Source: Lentinula raphanica (taxonomy: Eukaryota > Basidiomycota > Agaricomycetes > Agaricales > Omphalotaceae). Taken from it: a stretch of 64,000 nt of DNA. Positions 1 through 12,400 of this stretch are shown here, one piece after another. Made by a program: the position numbers and the translations under genes. The stretch is from assembly GCA_027919835.1 (NCBI GenBank), contig JANVFP010000011.1, positions 248,001 through 312,000 on the forward strand. Direction: 5' to 3'. Under the pieces are notes generated by a model. That model had not been told where the DNA came from. It did not search any database and was given only the letters and a program-made list of their open reading frames with translations. How positions within the stretch are numbered: the stretch's first letter is position 1; each line of letters opens with the position of its first letter.

Positions 1-1870
1 ATATCATACTCAACACACTCAACAATGAAAAACCTCGAAACAGTGTTCATGTGTGTTATACTCAACACACATAATGCACTTAACAATGAAAACTCTCAGA
101 ACAGTGTCCATGTGTATTATACTTAACATACTCAACACACTTAACAATGAAAAAACTCAGAACAGTGTTCATGTGTGTTATAACACACTTCATCAATCAA
201 TATAACATACTTAACAATCAAAACTCGGAGTAGTGTTATCACAAATTATACTTAACACACTTCATCAGTAAGTATAACATACCTTCAATAGGACATTGTT
301 ATACTATAACACACTTATAACAATGAGTTTTGGGCGCTTATGGGCGCTTATTTGGGGTTTTTGAGTCGAAATTCATTAATAGTACACTCAATAATTTTTG
401 TATGGGCTCTATATTGTGTCAGGATGTTGTCTATATCATATTCCTCTAGATATAATTCAGAGAACTCAAAAATACAACCTGTGTGGCTAGCTATACTATA
501 ATCTTTTGGAATATAACAGTGTGTCATGTAAATGACAGTGCATACACCCATGTTATGAAGTCAAACTGCTGCTGGGTCATGAAAAGAGTCATCCTACAAC
601 CTATTTGATGCTAACTCTATGTGATACAGCCAAGAGATCTGTAATGGGGGTTATTGAATATGACATCTATTGTTACATGTAAGTGTAGACATCTATAGTG
701 TACATGAAACATGTACATGTGTATCACAGAGTCCAACCTTTATGATAGCTATCTGAATCATGTACAGACACTGCCAGTAGACTGTAGGAGTGCTTTCTTG
801 ATGGACCAGCATCAGTATACTTGCATTACATGGACATATGCATTGGCATTTACATAAAACACTGTTATATGACAAAAGATTATAGTATAGCTAGCCACAC
901 AGGTTGTATTTTTGAGTTCTCCGAATTATATCTAGAGGAATATGATATAGACAACATCCTGACACAATATAGAGCCCATACAAAAATTATTGAGTGTACT
1001 ATTAATGAATTTCGACTCAAAAACCCCAAATAAGCGCCCATAAGCGCCCAAAACTCATTGTTATAAGTGTGTTATAGTATAACAATGTCCTATTGAAGGT
1101 ATGTTATACTTACTGATGAAGTGTGTTAAGTATAATTTGTGATAACACTACTCCGAGTTTTGATTGTTAAGTATGTTATATTGATTGATGAAGTGTGTTA
1201 TAACACACATGAACACTGTTCTGAGTTTTTTCATTGTTAAGTGTGTTGAGTATGTTAAGTATAATACACATGGACACTGTTCTGAGAGTTTTCATTGTTA
1301 AGTGCATTATGTGTGTTGAGTATAACACACATGAACACTGTTTCGAGGTTTTTCATTGTTGAGTGTGTTGAGTATGATATACATTACTACTATTCCGAGT
1401 TTTTTCATTGTTAAGTGTGTTATGTGTGTTAAGTATAATACACATGAACACTGTTTTGAGGTTTTTCATTGTTGAGTGTGTTGAGTATAATATGCATTAC
1501 TACTATTCCGAGTTTTTTCATTGTTAAGTGTGTTAAGTATAATAAGCATTGAGTGTACTGAATATATTGAATGATATAAGCCATTCTGAGTGTCTGAGTG
1601 TACTAGGGGTGCTAAAAATAGCATGTACATCATATATACTCAATGTATAGAGGATCTGGTATGATTTGGAGTGATAAAAATTTTTACACTTGTCGCGTAT
1701 TTTTTAAAATTTTGCGTTTTCAGGGCCAACGAGGCGACCCTGAATTTTTTGAGTATTTTTTATGGTTTTTTCAGATTTTTTGCTACCTGATGAGATCAAG
1801 TTCTAATTTTAGACCAATTTCCTTTTTAGGCAACTTTGATGTGCCTGGGATACCCTATATGCTTCCTATA
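1..1870. mobile_element. P0: old copy of the giant palindromic (foldback) element, left end outside window
   Basis: Position 1 pairs with about 1379, so the axis lies near 690. Bases 1-550 are the reverse complement of about 830-1380, with an unpaired loop at about 551-820. Each arm carries the same short ORF next to the loop, pointing outward (348-551 minus, 821-1033 plus; the last 50 or so residues are identical). The loop matches that of P-A to P-D but lies in the opposite orientation. The right arm continues without a partner because the left is cut off, and its likeness to the other copies fades after ~1870. No transposase is seen. The divergence suggests the oldest copy here. Confidence 0.8.
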
Positions 1871-2744
1871 TGATATTTCCTATTTTTAAACACTCATATG
1901 CACTCTCATGACCCCTGGTTTCAATATAAATCTTTTTTTTCCCAAAAAGGCAAATCAATGATGCAGATCTCATCATTTTGGCTGATGCCATCATTTGTGA
2001 CATTTGCCACACCGCTTCGCAAAGCTGTATATTTTTTTTCTATTTTTTTAATGGAAAATACAATTAATATATATATATTATTAAAAAATAATAGCCCCAG
2101 AGCCAAAATTTGACCCTTCGAGAGAGTATCGGTGTACTTCGCGAAGCTGTGCTCGAGACTTATCGGGCTACTTCGCGTAGATCTTACAGCCTCAGCTGGT
2201 GTACCCAAGAGTCCGGATATTCATAGAATCGAGGATACCCTCGATTCTGACCATTACAGCTTCAAAACATATCATAGGCATTGTGCTTTTGCATAGTCAA
2301 CCTCATAGCAGGAGTCAGGATGAGTGTAAGTATTCATAAGAATTACTTGAACAAAATCCTCCCCGGTGCTGGAGAGAAACAAGTTGCATCTCTGGAAAAG
2401 ATACATAAATGGAAATTTTGGATTCCAATGGTATGTGCCATTGAGTCGCCGAGAATATTTTCACACAATACTAGAGATGTCACAAACATGCTCAAACAGC
2501 ATCAGCTACTGCTGCTGCCCCTCTTTTGGACTCATTTCTACCTTCAATGATATCATGATATTGAAGATAGAGCTGGATGATTCAACCTTCCAGAATTTCG
2601 AGTTAAAATCTGTCCTGAAAAATGAGCTGATGTCTGAACGAGGAATATAATTCTTGGGTTAGGTCTAAGAGCACATGATCATAGTGGCTATGTTGATGAT
2701 GCCATCGCTATCCGGTATCAGTATCCCCCACACACATGGATACC
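1871..2744. other. Non-coding stretch between P0 and the foldback repeat
   Basis: AT-rich DNA with T- and A-runs, then a less biased part holding short GCTTCGC-type inverted motifs (about 2010-2180). The far end of P0 probably lies here but its tip cannot be recognised. No ORF resembles a known protein. Confidence 0.4.
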
Positions 2745-3377
2745 GCCCCGAAAATGCCGGTAGAGCTCTCATCCGAAAATGGCCAAAATTAGCCTTTCCC
2801 ACCTTCCAAATTTGGACAGAATTCGGCCTTTTGCACGATACCTCATTGACTTTTCTCAAAAATCAGCCCTTTTGGGCACCATACCTATGAGTAGACAAGC
2901 AGTGATCCTCTTGAAAGAAAAGCTCATCAGAGTGATGGCTACATGTTTTCTATGCCACCATCTTGCTTTAAGCTGTAAACTTGATTCAGGTCACCCAAGA
3001 TCTCAAATTTTGCAGCAATGGTCCAGCTCTGTGCTGCTCTGTGAGAGGTCGACCGGTCATAGGCTGGGTAAGGCAGAAATTTTTTATCATTCAGGTTATC
3101 ATTGAGAGAACTCATAAAGTACTTAGTGTGATGCTTCTTGAGTCTGAGAAGGATCCCCACTGCAATACTTCGATCTTAAGGTCAGGTTGAGGCTATGTGT
3201 CAAATTTTTGGCCCTCCGGCACCATACCTCCCAGTGAGTTGGTACTTTTTGGCCCTTTATTCCTGATACTTGTTGTCCTAATATGGTAAGAATTTGGCTT
3301 TTGGCATGATACCTTTATGCCAAAAGTGGGCAAAATTTGGCCTTTTGGGATGAGAGCTCTACCGGCATTTTCAGGGG
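2745..3377. repeat. Foldback repeat with ~50-bp inverted ends
   Basis: The left arm at about 2745-2795 (CCCCGAAAATGCCGGTAGAG onward) is the reverse complement of about 3326-3377. The interior has further degenerate GGCCAAAA / TTTTGGCC stretches and phrases such as GGCACCATACC and GGCATGATACC, which look like decayed internal copies. No coding capacity or target duplication was recognised. Probably a non-autonomous DNA transposon. Confidence 0.55.
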
Positions 3378-3481
3378 TCCTTTCTGAGCCTGATCCTCAA
3401 TTTTTGGCTTATGGCTTATGTCTGTGGAGAGCGAGACTTTTTCAAGTTTTTCAAGTGGGAAGGAAGAGGGAAAGGAGAGGA

Positions 3482-3518
3482 ACATCAGGAAAAATATTCT
3501 CATCTCTAGAGTCCCCAG
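3482..3518. mobile_element. MITE M1, left piece (split by hAT-1)
   Basis: This is the tip of the M-family MITE (CATCAGGAAAAATATTCTCA). It stops at GTCCCCAG, where hAT-1 begins. The rest of the MITE resumes at 28321. The outer flank AAAGGAGAGGA (3471-3481) reappears directly after the right tip at 28585-28595, so the two pieces were once one element with an 11-bp target duplication. Confidence 0.8.
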
Positions 3519-3893
3519 TAGTGCTCAAGCCGGGTGGGTTGGGATCAGCCGGGTTTTGGGTCGGGTCGGGTTGACATTTGAGACCCGGCAGTCACCCGGC
3601 ATACCCGAAGCTAGAAAGCGCCCAAGATGGCGCGGGTGTGTATGTATTATATTGCTAGTAAACAAGAAATACAATAATAGAGACTACAACAACTGTCAAT
3701 GATAGTGTATATGAACAATGAAATTCAAGAAAGTTCAAAGGATAGTAGGTAAGACAGGTGCACATTTGAAAAAATCAGCGAAGGAGATAATATAATGGTA
3801 AGCAAGATGAAATTCTATATCTTCCAGCTCTGCGGACGTAAGAGTCGCTGAATCCTGCAAACGAGAGACCATACTTGTTGAGACATGAGACAT

Positions 3894-5040
3894 TCAAGCA
3901 GTGCGAGTCCATCCGGACATGATATTGTGCAATCCCTGGAGGCTTTGACGGTGCAGAAGAAGGTCCTGTGAGCCAAAGCCCATTTCACCATCATTCATCA
4001 GTCCTGGAATAGCACTGAGCACCTTCATGTTCCGGTCCTGCTGTGACGTTGCTGCCAACTCATCTTCTCCTTCCTCTATCTCATCTGTCACCTCATAAAA
4101 GAACCAATCGGCCATCAGAAGCTCCTCAGAGAAGGATATACAACTTATTTCGAGAAGGATCTGCTGACAGATGACCGCGGGGATGTCATTGGGATATTGT
4201 AGGCCCTTCCAAGAAGGAACAACAGCTTGGAGATTATCCAAATCAATGTTCTAAGGTTCAATCAAAGCAAATTGTTGAAGTTAAATTCACTTACCAAACC
4301 ACTCTGGCCATCTGAATTGACAGCATTTATGATCTCCCTCATTGTACGACGGTTATCTGCTGCTCGGGAATTTTGCCTTCCCTCGGCATGGCGCCCTATA
4401 CCGAGCAAGGTTCTCCATTGCGTCGGTGTTTTCAATGATTCATATGCACCGAGTTTAGTGATCCGGTAAAGGAGCGCCTGTCGAGTGCGAAGATAAGTAG
4501 CAAAGAAGGATTGAGTAGTGTCGTGGTCTTTTTGAGTGAGGAACAGGGCTGGTTCTGGAAGAACATAACCATGATTGATGTTAGGACGTCCGGCTTGAGA
4601 GTGGTTGAAGCGCGACCCGATTATTTCTGCTGCTTGCTGCCATGAAGTTATTGGTTTGGGCGCAAGTGGAGAGTCGACGAAGAGAAATTTGTTGCGGACT
4701 TCTTGTTTCGCTTGTTTGACCGGTACCGAGTCTAGACGTGAGTGATTGAGTATGAGTAGATTTTGCATACAAAGAGAATCTTATACGCATATGGTTTTGT
4801 ACGAGAAGAACGAGACACTGACCTTGGAGGTCCATGTGAAGGTGACAAAGGACCCGCAGACGTTGCGCTTGAAGATGGGAGTGAAGGACCAGATATGATA
4901 GAGCGTTCCGGAGTAGATAGCAGCGACAACGGTGGTGACTGAGTTGAGACAGAGCTTCCTGCAAAGGTGACATCCAACAATGTTTTGTCAGATCCCCAGA
5001 TGGAAGATGGAAACGCTTGAGCCCAGCTATACTCCGCCAT
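3894..5040 (-). CDS. Uncharacterised protein inside hAT-1, multi-exon
   Basis: I do not recognise a domain. A proposed start at 5040 (MAEYSWAQAFPSS) opens a Ser/Pro-rich N-terminal exon. The middle exon, about 4768 to 4295, has a confident protein-like composition (motifs SWQQAAEIIGSRF, NHGYVLPEPALF, PTQWRTLLG). A clean 44-nt GTAAGT...TTAG intron (4294-4251) joins it in phase to the last exon, 4250 to 3894, which ends in SGWTRTA and a stop; that exon is rich in acidic residues. Between the first and middle exons the frame shifts by one near 4775, and no GT-AG intron restores it, so this copy is frameshifted or the first exon is misjudged. It lies between the hAT-1 left tip and the transposase, on the opposite strand. 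It may be an accessory gene of the transposon or a captured host gene. Confidence 0.5.
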
Positions 5041-5063
5041 TTTCTGGTATCATCGAGTATCTG

Positions 5064-5312
5064 CTAGATGGCCCTCGAAGATGGCAGGATGGGGGGGTAT
5101 TGCAGGGACGAAGGTATATACATCCGGTAGCTTCCGCATAGGTACTGGTTTTTCTGGAGTTGACCAATGAACAACGCGAATGGTACTTTCGGTGCCCGCT
5201 TTGCAAATGAACCAGACCGGGATCCCAGCCTTTGAACGAGGTGTAAATAAACTTCACCGCTGAGTAGATGTAGACTGGAATTACTTATGCAGTAGAGCTT
5301 TTCAGCTACATC
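5064..5312 (-). pseudogene. Possible coding remnant, minus strand
   Basis: An open frame (NDFVDVAEKLYC ... ending SSRAI) lies between the hairpin repeat at 5314 and the start of the gene at 5040. It ends 24 bp before that start. Composition is only moderately protein-like and no family is recognised. It may be the downstream part of the frame at 5673-6132, cut by the hairpin and the AT-rich block. Confidence 0.25.
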
Positions 5313-5313
5313 A

Positions 5314-5430
5314 ACAAAATCATTTTGCGTGGGAAAAAGAGTATATATTACAGCTGCACCAACATGGCGATCATCGCCCGTTGTTTGCAGCTGTAATATA
5401 TACTCTTTTTCCCACGCAAAATGATTTTGT
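5314..5430. repeat. Perfect 45-bp inverted repeat (hairpin), 27-bp spacer
   Basis: Bases 5314-5358 (ACAAAATCATTTTGCGTGGG onward) are the exact reverse complement of 5386-5430, around a 27-bp spacer. The right side runs into an AT-rich block (5431-5670) that contains no ORF. The perfect symmetry suggests either a recent insertion or a terminator-like hairpin. Confidence 0.8.
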
Positions 5431-5672
5431 AAAATATAATATTTTACTGGGGTCAAATATACACTATAAAATCGGGAAAAAATTCTGAAAAATCTAAAAT
5501 ATATCTTCGAATATATTGCCCATTTCTACGAAAATTTTTCGGCCATTATATGCGCCATATAATTTATTCTTTTGCAGATGTTATTGTAAATGTAATATTA
5601 ATTATTTTCCCTGTGTAAAATAATCAGTAAAATTAAATATATTACAAAGCCTTTCACAGATGGCATATATTA

Positions 5673-6132
5673 ATTCCCTGCCAGTGCATTCATGTGTTTT
5701 TTGTAGACGGGTTCAGTTGATTGGGAAACTCTAGAAGGTCTATGCATGCTGGCAGTGGTGTTGAGAGCAAGGAAGTACCAATTCAGTTCTGTGGTGTAAT
5801 GGACCGGTATCGTACCCAGAGGATTTTCCGCAAGTTTGTGACCATCGATTGGCTCGAATTCTTCTTCGACAGGGAGAACCCATGGAATTGCGGATGTGTA
5901 ACCATCTGCATATGGGTATTGAATCACCGATAGCCACGGCATCTGGCTACTGAACGGTTGGGCAACCAAACACGGATCGTGCTCTCCATAATGCATCTGC
6001 TGGCGTAGAAATATGGTCTGAGGGCCAAGCAATGGCGTGGTGAGCACATCCATGTTCGGCGAGGTCATGAAAACCCTCTCTTCGGTGTATTTGATGCCGA
6101 TTAATCCTTCGTATGATTTGAGTGGCAGGACC
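5673..6132 (-). pseudogene. Uncharacterised coding exon inside hAT-1
   Basis: From a possible 3' splice site (CTTAG, near 6133) the minus strand stays open to a stop at about 5670. The composition is clearly protein-like: phrases such as GIKYTEERVFMTSPNMDVL, LRQQMHYGEHDPCLVAQPF and PVHYTTELNWYFLALNT. No known domain is recognised. Upstream exons were not found in 6133-7000. Its neighbours are the uncharacterised gene at 3894-5040 on the same strand and the transposase on the opposite strand, so it may belong to the same accessory gene set of hAT-1. Confidence 0.4.
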
Positions 6133-6809
6133 TAAGATGAATAGGTAAACGAATCAGCAGAAAGACAATGAAGTGGCCCATACCATAGCGTATCAGCGTA
6201 TCAGCGAAGGGTAAGAAGTTGGAAGCAGGAAATGAGACCTCAGATGATGAACGTCCAATGAGACAATGAGCGTACAACAAGACAATGAACGTCCGAGATA
6301 GTGCAGTCACAATAGCGAGACGATGGAGAGAGTCGAATCGGCGCACAGGTGATCCAGATAACGCGGTAACGACAGACAAAACCTAATGGAATGATGAATG
6401 CACACTGAACCAAATTCAGGTGGCAGCAATGGATTCGTAAACACAAAGTTATACAGGTGAGACACTAGCGCAATAGCTAGATATCTGAGTCGTTGCTAGC
6501 AGCAGTCCGAAGCTATCTGCTAGAGATCCAGAGGAGCGGTGGCTGGATGAAGGAGTGTGAAGAGAACTGTAAGGAGCAGTGGGAAAAGTTCAAGTTGAGA
6601 TTATCGATCGAGTTCCTCTCAGCAGCTGCTGCCGGACACAGCCACACAAACAATGCCAAATGTTTGCAGACTTGCGCCTTCAACGTTTCAACACCGCTTC
6701 AACATTATCCTTCTACTCTTTCTTCACTGCTATCACACCCTTCCACCTGAATTTGATTCGGTGGGAGGTACTTGAGCAGGATTGAATCTGATTCACCTGT
6801 TCTTTCTCT

Positions 6810-7103
6810 GCACAACTTCGAGTTTGCAGAACTGTATGCCAGTAACTCTGCATTCTGGTGATTTTTGTCTCGTTTTCACACTCATTTTTACACTCTCTGG
6901 TGAGTCTTTGTATTCCTATCAACTGTCTCTGCTTTTCTAACTGTGACTGTCAGCTAATACTCGCTACTTTTTGGCTACCTGTAACTTCGAGTTCAGGTGG
7001 TGTACTCAGCTCGTAACTTCATGTTCGAGCGTTCTTCAAGTTGATTCGTTTGACTTCAATCTCCTGTAACTCTGAGTTCAGGCACTGTAACTTTGCATTC
7101 AGT
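6810..7103 (+). promoter_or_regulatory. Repeated GTAACTTCGAGTTCAGG motif upstream of the hAT-1 transposase
   Basis: Between about 6810 and 7103 a ~17-bp phrase recurs with variations: CAACTTCGAGTTTGCAG, GTAACTCTGCATTCTGG, GTAACTTCGAGTTCAGG, GTAACTTCATGTTCGAG, GTAACTCTGAGTTCAGG and GTAACTTTGCATTCAGT. The last copy ends at the proposed transposase ATG (7104). The placement suggests a promoter or leader repeat, possibly bound by the transposase. The remainder of 6133-6809 holds no recognisable gene. Confidence 0.45.
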
Positions 7104-7441
7104 ATGAAACGCAGAGGTGTTTCTACTTCCTCCTAACCCCAAAGAGGTCTCGGTCATCGAAAAAATCCCGACGCCGCCATGCATTGCCATCGCCATCGCC
7201 GTCTGAGTGATCGTCACCTCCACCAACTGAACCTCCATCCAAAGATCTTCACTTCCACCGTCAGAAACTACTGAGATATCTGGGGACGAAGCCCCTTCAA
7301 GAGCTGACGTTGAGGACAAAATTCGTGAGCCTTTTCTAACCGTATATTTACAACAAGTTTTCTAATTTCTGTCCATTTGTAGGCCAGCAGCTGAAGGCTC
7401 GTAAATCTTCCATCTATGCCTTCTTTGACGCCACGCCAGAA
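7104..7441 (+). pseudogene. hAT-1 transposase, N-terminal fragment
   Basis: The fragment starts at ATG 7104 with a Lys/Arg- and Ser/Pro-rich leader as in fungal hAT transposases. The leader is broken by in-frame stops and frame shifts. An intron (GTGAGC...TTTGTAG, about 7326-7382) leads to GQQLKARKSSIYAFFDATPE, which is the segment just before the BED zinc finger in this family. Palindrome P-A is inserted right there at 7442. The BED finger is missing altogether, so it was lost when the right side of P-A was truncated. One stop (7208-7210) is a TGA. Confidence 0.6.
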
Positions 7442-8806
7442 CAGCTGATACTGTAAAACTTTTGTAAAAAGCACCAATGAGTTATCGGGTACCTATTGCA
7501 AAAAGTTGTGATGACCTGGAGGGGGTCCCGGAAATGGCCCCGGGGGGTGGTCAGGCCTGTCACCACCTGGCACATATGGCTTATATTTATTGTTTTGGGT
7601 AATTAATAATCATCCAGATATTAAATAAGCAGTACATTTTCAAAAAAACCTGAAAATTCATAAAAATTCATAAAAAACCTAAAATGGCCTGATTAGGTCA
7701 GATCAGGATATGTAAGCAAATGACCTCATATGATAAAAAATGATGTAGGGTCAATCTAGGTACTAAAAATAGCCCAAAAAATCACTAAAAATGCGAAAAA
7801 TATTGAGGGATGGTATAGAGCCTATTGCAGGTCCAGGCACATCAAAATTACCAAAAAAGGAAAAAAATTGATCATGATCTCATCTTGTAGCAAAAAATCT
7901 GAAAAAAATCCTAAAAATAGTCAAAAAATTCAGGGGTGCCTTGTTGGCCCTGAAAATGCAAAATAAAAAAAATACGCAACAAGTGTAAAAATTTTCATCA
8001 CTCCAAATCATTCCAAATCCACTATACAGTCAGTATATATGATGTATATGCTATATTTAGCATCCTAGTACCTTTATTGGGCTAAAAATAGAACTTGATC
8101 TCATCTGATAGCAAAAAATCTGAAAAAATCATAAAAAATACTCAAAAAATCCATGTAATGCAAGTATACTGATGGTGGTTCATGAGGGGATCACTCCCAC
8201 AGTCTACTAGAAGTGTCTGAACATGGTTCAGTTACTCACTATGACTATTGGACTCTGTGATATACATGTACACTATAGATGTCTACACTTACATGTCACA
8301 ATAGATGCCATATTCAATGACCCCCATTACAGATCTCTTGGATGTATCACATAGAGTTAGCATTGAATAGGTTGTAGGATGACTCTTTTCATGACCCAGT
8401 AGCAGTTTGACTTCATAACATGGGTGTATGCATTGACATTTACATAAAACACTGTTATATTTCAAAAGATCACAATATAGCCAGCCCCACAGGTTGAATT
8501 TTTGAGTTCTCTAAATTGTATCTAGAGGAATATGATATAGACAACATCCTGACACAGTATAGAGCTCAGACAAAAATTATTGAGTGTACTATTAATGAAT
8601 TTCGACTCAAAAACCCCAAATAAGCGCCCATAAGCACCCAAAACTCGTTGTTATAAGTGTGTTATAGTATAACAATGAGTGTGTTATGTATATAAAGTAA
8701 CATTGTTCCGACTTTTTGACTGTTAAGTATGTTAAGTATAGTGACTGATAACACTGTTTTGAGTATTTTCATTGCCTAAGCTATACTCAGTGATTGAAGG
8801 TACTAG
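7442..8806. mobile_element. P-A palindromic element, left part (split by Gypsy-1)
   Basis: It begins with the P-family tip CAGCTGATACTGTAAAACTT and runs through the GC-rich subterminal block (7510-7570) and an AT-rich arm. At about 8150 the inner half of the left arm is missing and the sequence jumps to the loop (about 8155-8420). The right arm then runs to 8806, where Gypsy-1 is inserted with a 5-bp duplication ACTAG. It resumes at 20218. It is inserted in the hAT-1 transposase coding region. Confidence 0.85.
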
Positions 8807-9042
8807 TGTAAACGCGCCCTACGCGCATTCACCTGAACTGCTAGACATAAGTCACGCACACGTGACCATCACTATATAAAGCCCTACTCTATGTACTTCC
8901 TGTATTCCTTCTTCTTATCCTCGTACCACCACCTTCTCCTGATACCTGTACCTTATACGCTCGCGTACCTTTCTTCAATCTAAACTGTGGTCTACTCAAG
9001 CATCACATCATCGTGAGTGTTCGCACACATAGTGTGCTTCCA
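8807..9042 (+). repeat. Gypsy-1 left LTR
   Basis: 236 bp, TGTAAACGCG...GCTTCCA. It contains CTATATAAAG at about 8872, a likely TATA box. It differs from the right LTR at only a few positions (for example AAACGCG versus AAATGCG), so the insertion is fairly recent. Bases 9043-9190 after it (a T-run, then GGTCGTCGTCG) are leader without a recognised primer-binding site. Confidence 0.9.
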
Positions 9043-9451
9043 CTTTTTTTTTTTGAGTTCTATAACCACAACCATCGGTCGTCGTCGACAACGACGACGA
9101 CTAAACTCACCTTAAACCATCTCGCCTAACGGGCGTACACATAATCTTTCCTTTTCCTTCATTTTTTTGCGCATATGGTCATCTTTTCCTTTTGCTGGCG
9201 ACACCTTCGTCGCCCAGTGCCATCTTGTTCCTTCTTAAAGGAAGAAATCACCTTGTTCATTGCCTCGCCCTTTTGGGTTCACTGTCTACGTCCTACGAGG
9301 CCTCGCCCGTAGCACAAAAACCCTGTCTTTGCCTTCTGCCTTCAGTAGGAGAAAGCGCTTATCGCGTTCACGGAGTGGTACATACGCACTCTTCACGTTC
9401 CAAGTTCATAATTGTTCTTGATCACGGAGTGGTTCTTCGAACGCACTCTTC

Positions 9452-12400
9452 TTGTTCCCTCACCACTGTTCAATCACTGTCTTCATTGCTCCCCTTGTGA
9501 CCTTGACTAATCAAGCGATCAATCATAGAACCCTGGCTCCTCGCACTCGTTCACTTACCAGTGTCACCCCAGGCTCTTCATCATCAGATCTCCCTTCCTC
9601 TCCTTCGCTGTCTTCCTTGAATTCGTCAACGAATCCCTCGGAATCTGGTAACTTGGCTGAGCCTTCTAATGCCCTTGATACCATCGAGGAACAACAGTCC
9701 GAACCCTTCCTCGAATCCAATCCATCCCCCGATTCTGATCCTTCACACGAATCTGATTCCGACGACGAATCTGATTCCGACGACGAATCCACCATGTCCT
9801 CTCGTCTCAGCGTTAATGGCCGCATTGACTACGGCAATAACAAGAGCACCAGTCCACTGGTCAAACAGAAGTTCATGTTCGACATCTTCAATTACACGGA
9901 TCCATCGAAGATTACGTGAAACAGAACAAGATCACTTCTCAGTCTGACACTCGGGATCTCTGGCGCAAGGCGTGGAGAGACTTCAAAGAGGATCGTATGT
10001 GGTTCCGAATGCACAAAACCAAACACGACCTCTTGACCAACAAGGAGTTCGATTCCATTCTTCGTAACCGTTTTCTAAGTGCGATCTGGCCTAGTGACGT
10101 GGCCTTCCTTCGTTCCAAGTCGAAGATGAAGCCTACCGGGTCTGGCGCTTTTGCAGACTACGCTGGTGAAGTCCAAACACTCAATTGTGAGCTTCAGGGC
10201 ATCAATTACTTCTTCGACAACAAGCAACTCTTGGCTTTGCTCTCCGATGGCCTGATTCGCGCGTTTTGAGAAGATCTCGTTTACGAGAAGCTTGAGATTA
10301 CTCCCGATACCGATAACGAGGATATGAAGGGTGCAATTTAATGCTTCGTTGGATAGATCTAATGTTTATCACTGAATACTGATCACCAATATACTTCTTA
10401 TGTCGTTTGTCAAATGTATTTAAGCGAGGTGTGGGGCGTTGTCAGAGATTCCGCACGATCTTATACCTTGGAACGAACTGGTAGTCTTAAAAGATCTACT
10501 GGATCCACAATACAGGTCAACAGAGCGAAGTGACACGGAAGTACAGATCTTGTGATCTGGACTCAAAGGGGGTGAGTGATCCACTCAAAGGGTTTACAAG
10601 GAACGAGAGAACTCGTATAGATCAGACTTTATGACCACACAAATACTATCAGAACCAGGTTGAAGATCTACTGATCACCGATCACAGGAAACCTTCCACA
10701 GCTCGTATGGATCACCGATCACCACACGTCTGCTTGATCAGAGCCACCGAAACTCTGAAAGCTCACTTGGAACAACCGAGAACCAAGCCCTCTGTATCTC
10801 CACGATAGGAGTCTACCTTCGATTCAAATCTAGCTGAGACTTTATCAACTGACAAGATATCGGGCCTAACGAGATGAGAATTTCACAACCACTTTCGAAG
10901 ACCGCCCGGCTTACAAAGCCTTTACTCCTCACGTATGAGAGCAAAGGTTAGCTAGTCAGAGAAACTGGGCACAAAACCTGAACTATATTTTTGTAGGCTA
11001 CGTCCTTAAGTACTTCTACGAATAGATCTGTAGCCAATTTACTATTTTATGGAATAGATCTATAGATTTGAGAGAACGGAGTCCGAGATCTGATACAAAT
11101 AAGGAAAGATAGGACTAGAAACGATACAAACACCAGAGAAACAGAGAGTAAAAAGGATAAAAACAAGTAAAATGTCCATTTCTGGTGGTCCTTCGTTGAG
11201 ATCTAGTTGCCTGACCTTCGAATCCGGACCTGGTCTGTGCGTCCATCCACATGCTGGTGGTTAAAGGGCACGGATAAGCTCCTGCACAGGTAACTCAAAC
11301 GTTTCCTCATTTGATTCCGCTATGTGAATGGTTGTATGCCTCTCCAACTGAATGGGAGTACATATAAAGGGGGGAAACCTGTCCCAATAGGTTCGTTTGG
11401 CTTCTAGCTTTCCAACGATATGCATATATCGAATAGATCCAGAGGTTTAACAATGGTGAAGTCGAAAGATCTACCCTTGCAACACTCCTGGTCAAAGCTG
11501 TACATCTCAGGTGTCTATTTTCCATTTAGGAAACGTCCACATGTAACTGGGATGATACACTTTGGTTGTTTCTCCGTTTAGTCACATTCCTGCGACCTGA
11601 TCCATCCCGAAACTCGATCTAAGTGAACAGATCTGTTGAGTCTGGGCCTTGAATAATCCATCCCCACTGGTAATACAAATAGATCTATTGGTTCTAAGCT
11701 CGTCTCGGTGCAGTATCATACTCAGTTGGCCATTAGGTGTTGAAAACTAAGTTGATAATCCCTTGATAGCTCATATCAGAGGTGGCTTTGTCTTGAAGGA
11801 CTCCCCGACCAAGGGACTCGAGTGTTAACTCTTATTATTCGTCAGGATGTGTTTTCCTGTCTGGATCTGACGTCCTGGCATTAACATGATACAAGTTTGA
11901 CTGTCAGCTCGGGCTCACTACAGTCCTTTAGTACTCTACAAGGCTCTAATCGTTAAAATTAGGCCATTGCATGCCTGCACGCAAAATGGGCGTATTACCG
12001 ACCTCGATCACTGGGTGGCAAGCGTCATCGACTTCGAGTCCAGGTCACGATGGAGACATCCTGAACCTGCCAGTACTTCCTCCAACGCTCCCCTCTCAGG
12101 TTCTTCGTCGTACAACTCGTCATCTTCTTCGCGGGATACCTGCCGTCTTCCTTCTCGTCTGAATACGAATCCTATTTCAGTCGAGGAGATCACTTCATTG
12201 GTCCAGAAGTCAAAGACTTCGAAGAATAATCATTTCGCCGGCCGTTTATCTGAAAGTGATAAACGACTTCTTGATCTCATTGAAGCTTGCTATCGTTGCA
12301 GAACGGGCTGGGCAGGTCATCGTTCCACTGACCCCGCTTGTCCTGGCATTCGATTGGAGGTTCCTTACCATCCACCCACCGCTCAGATGATGAACAAAGC

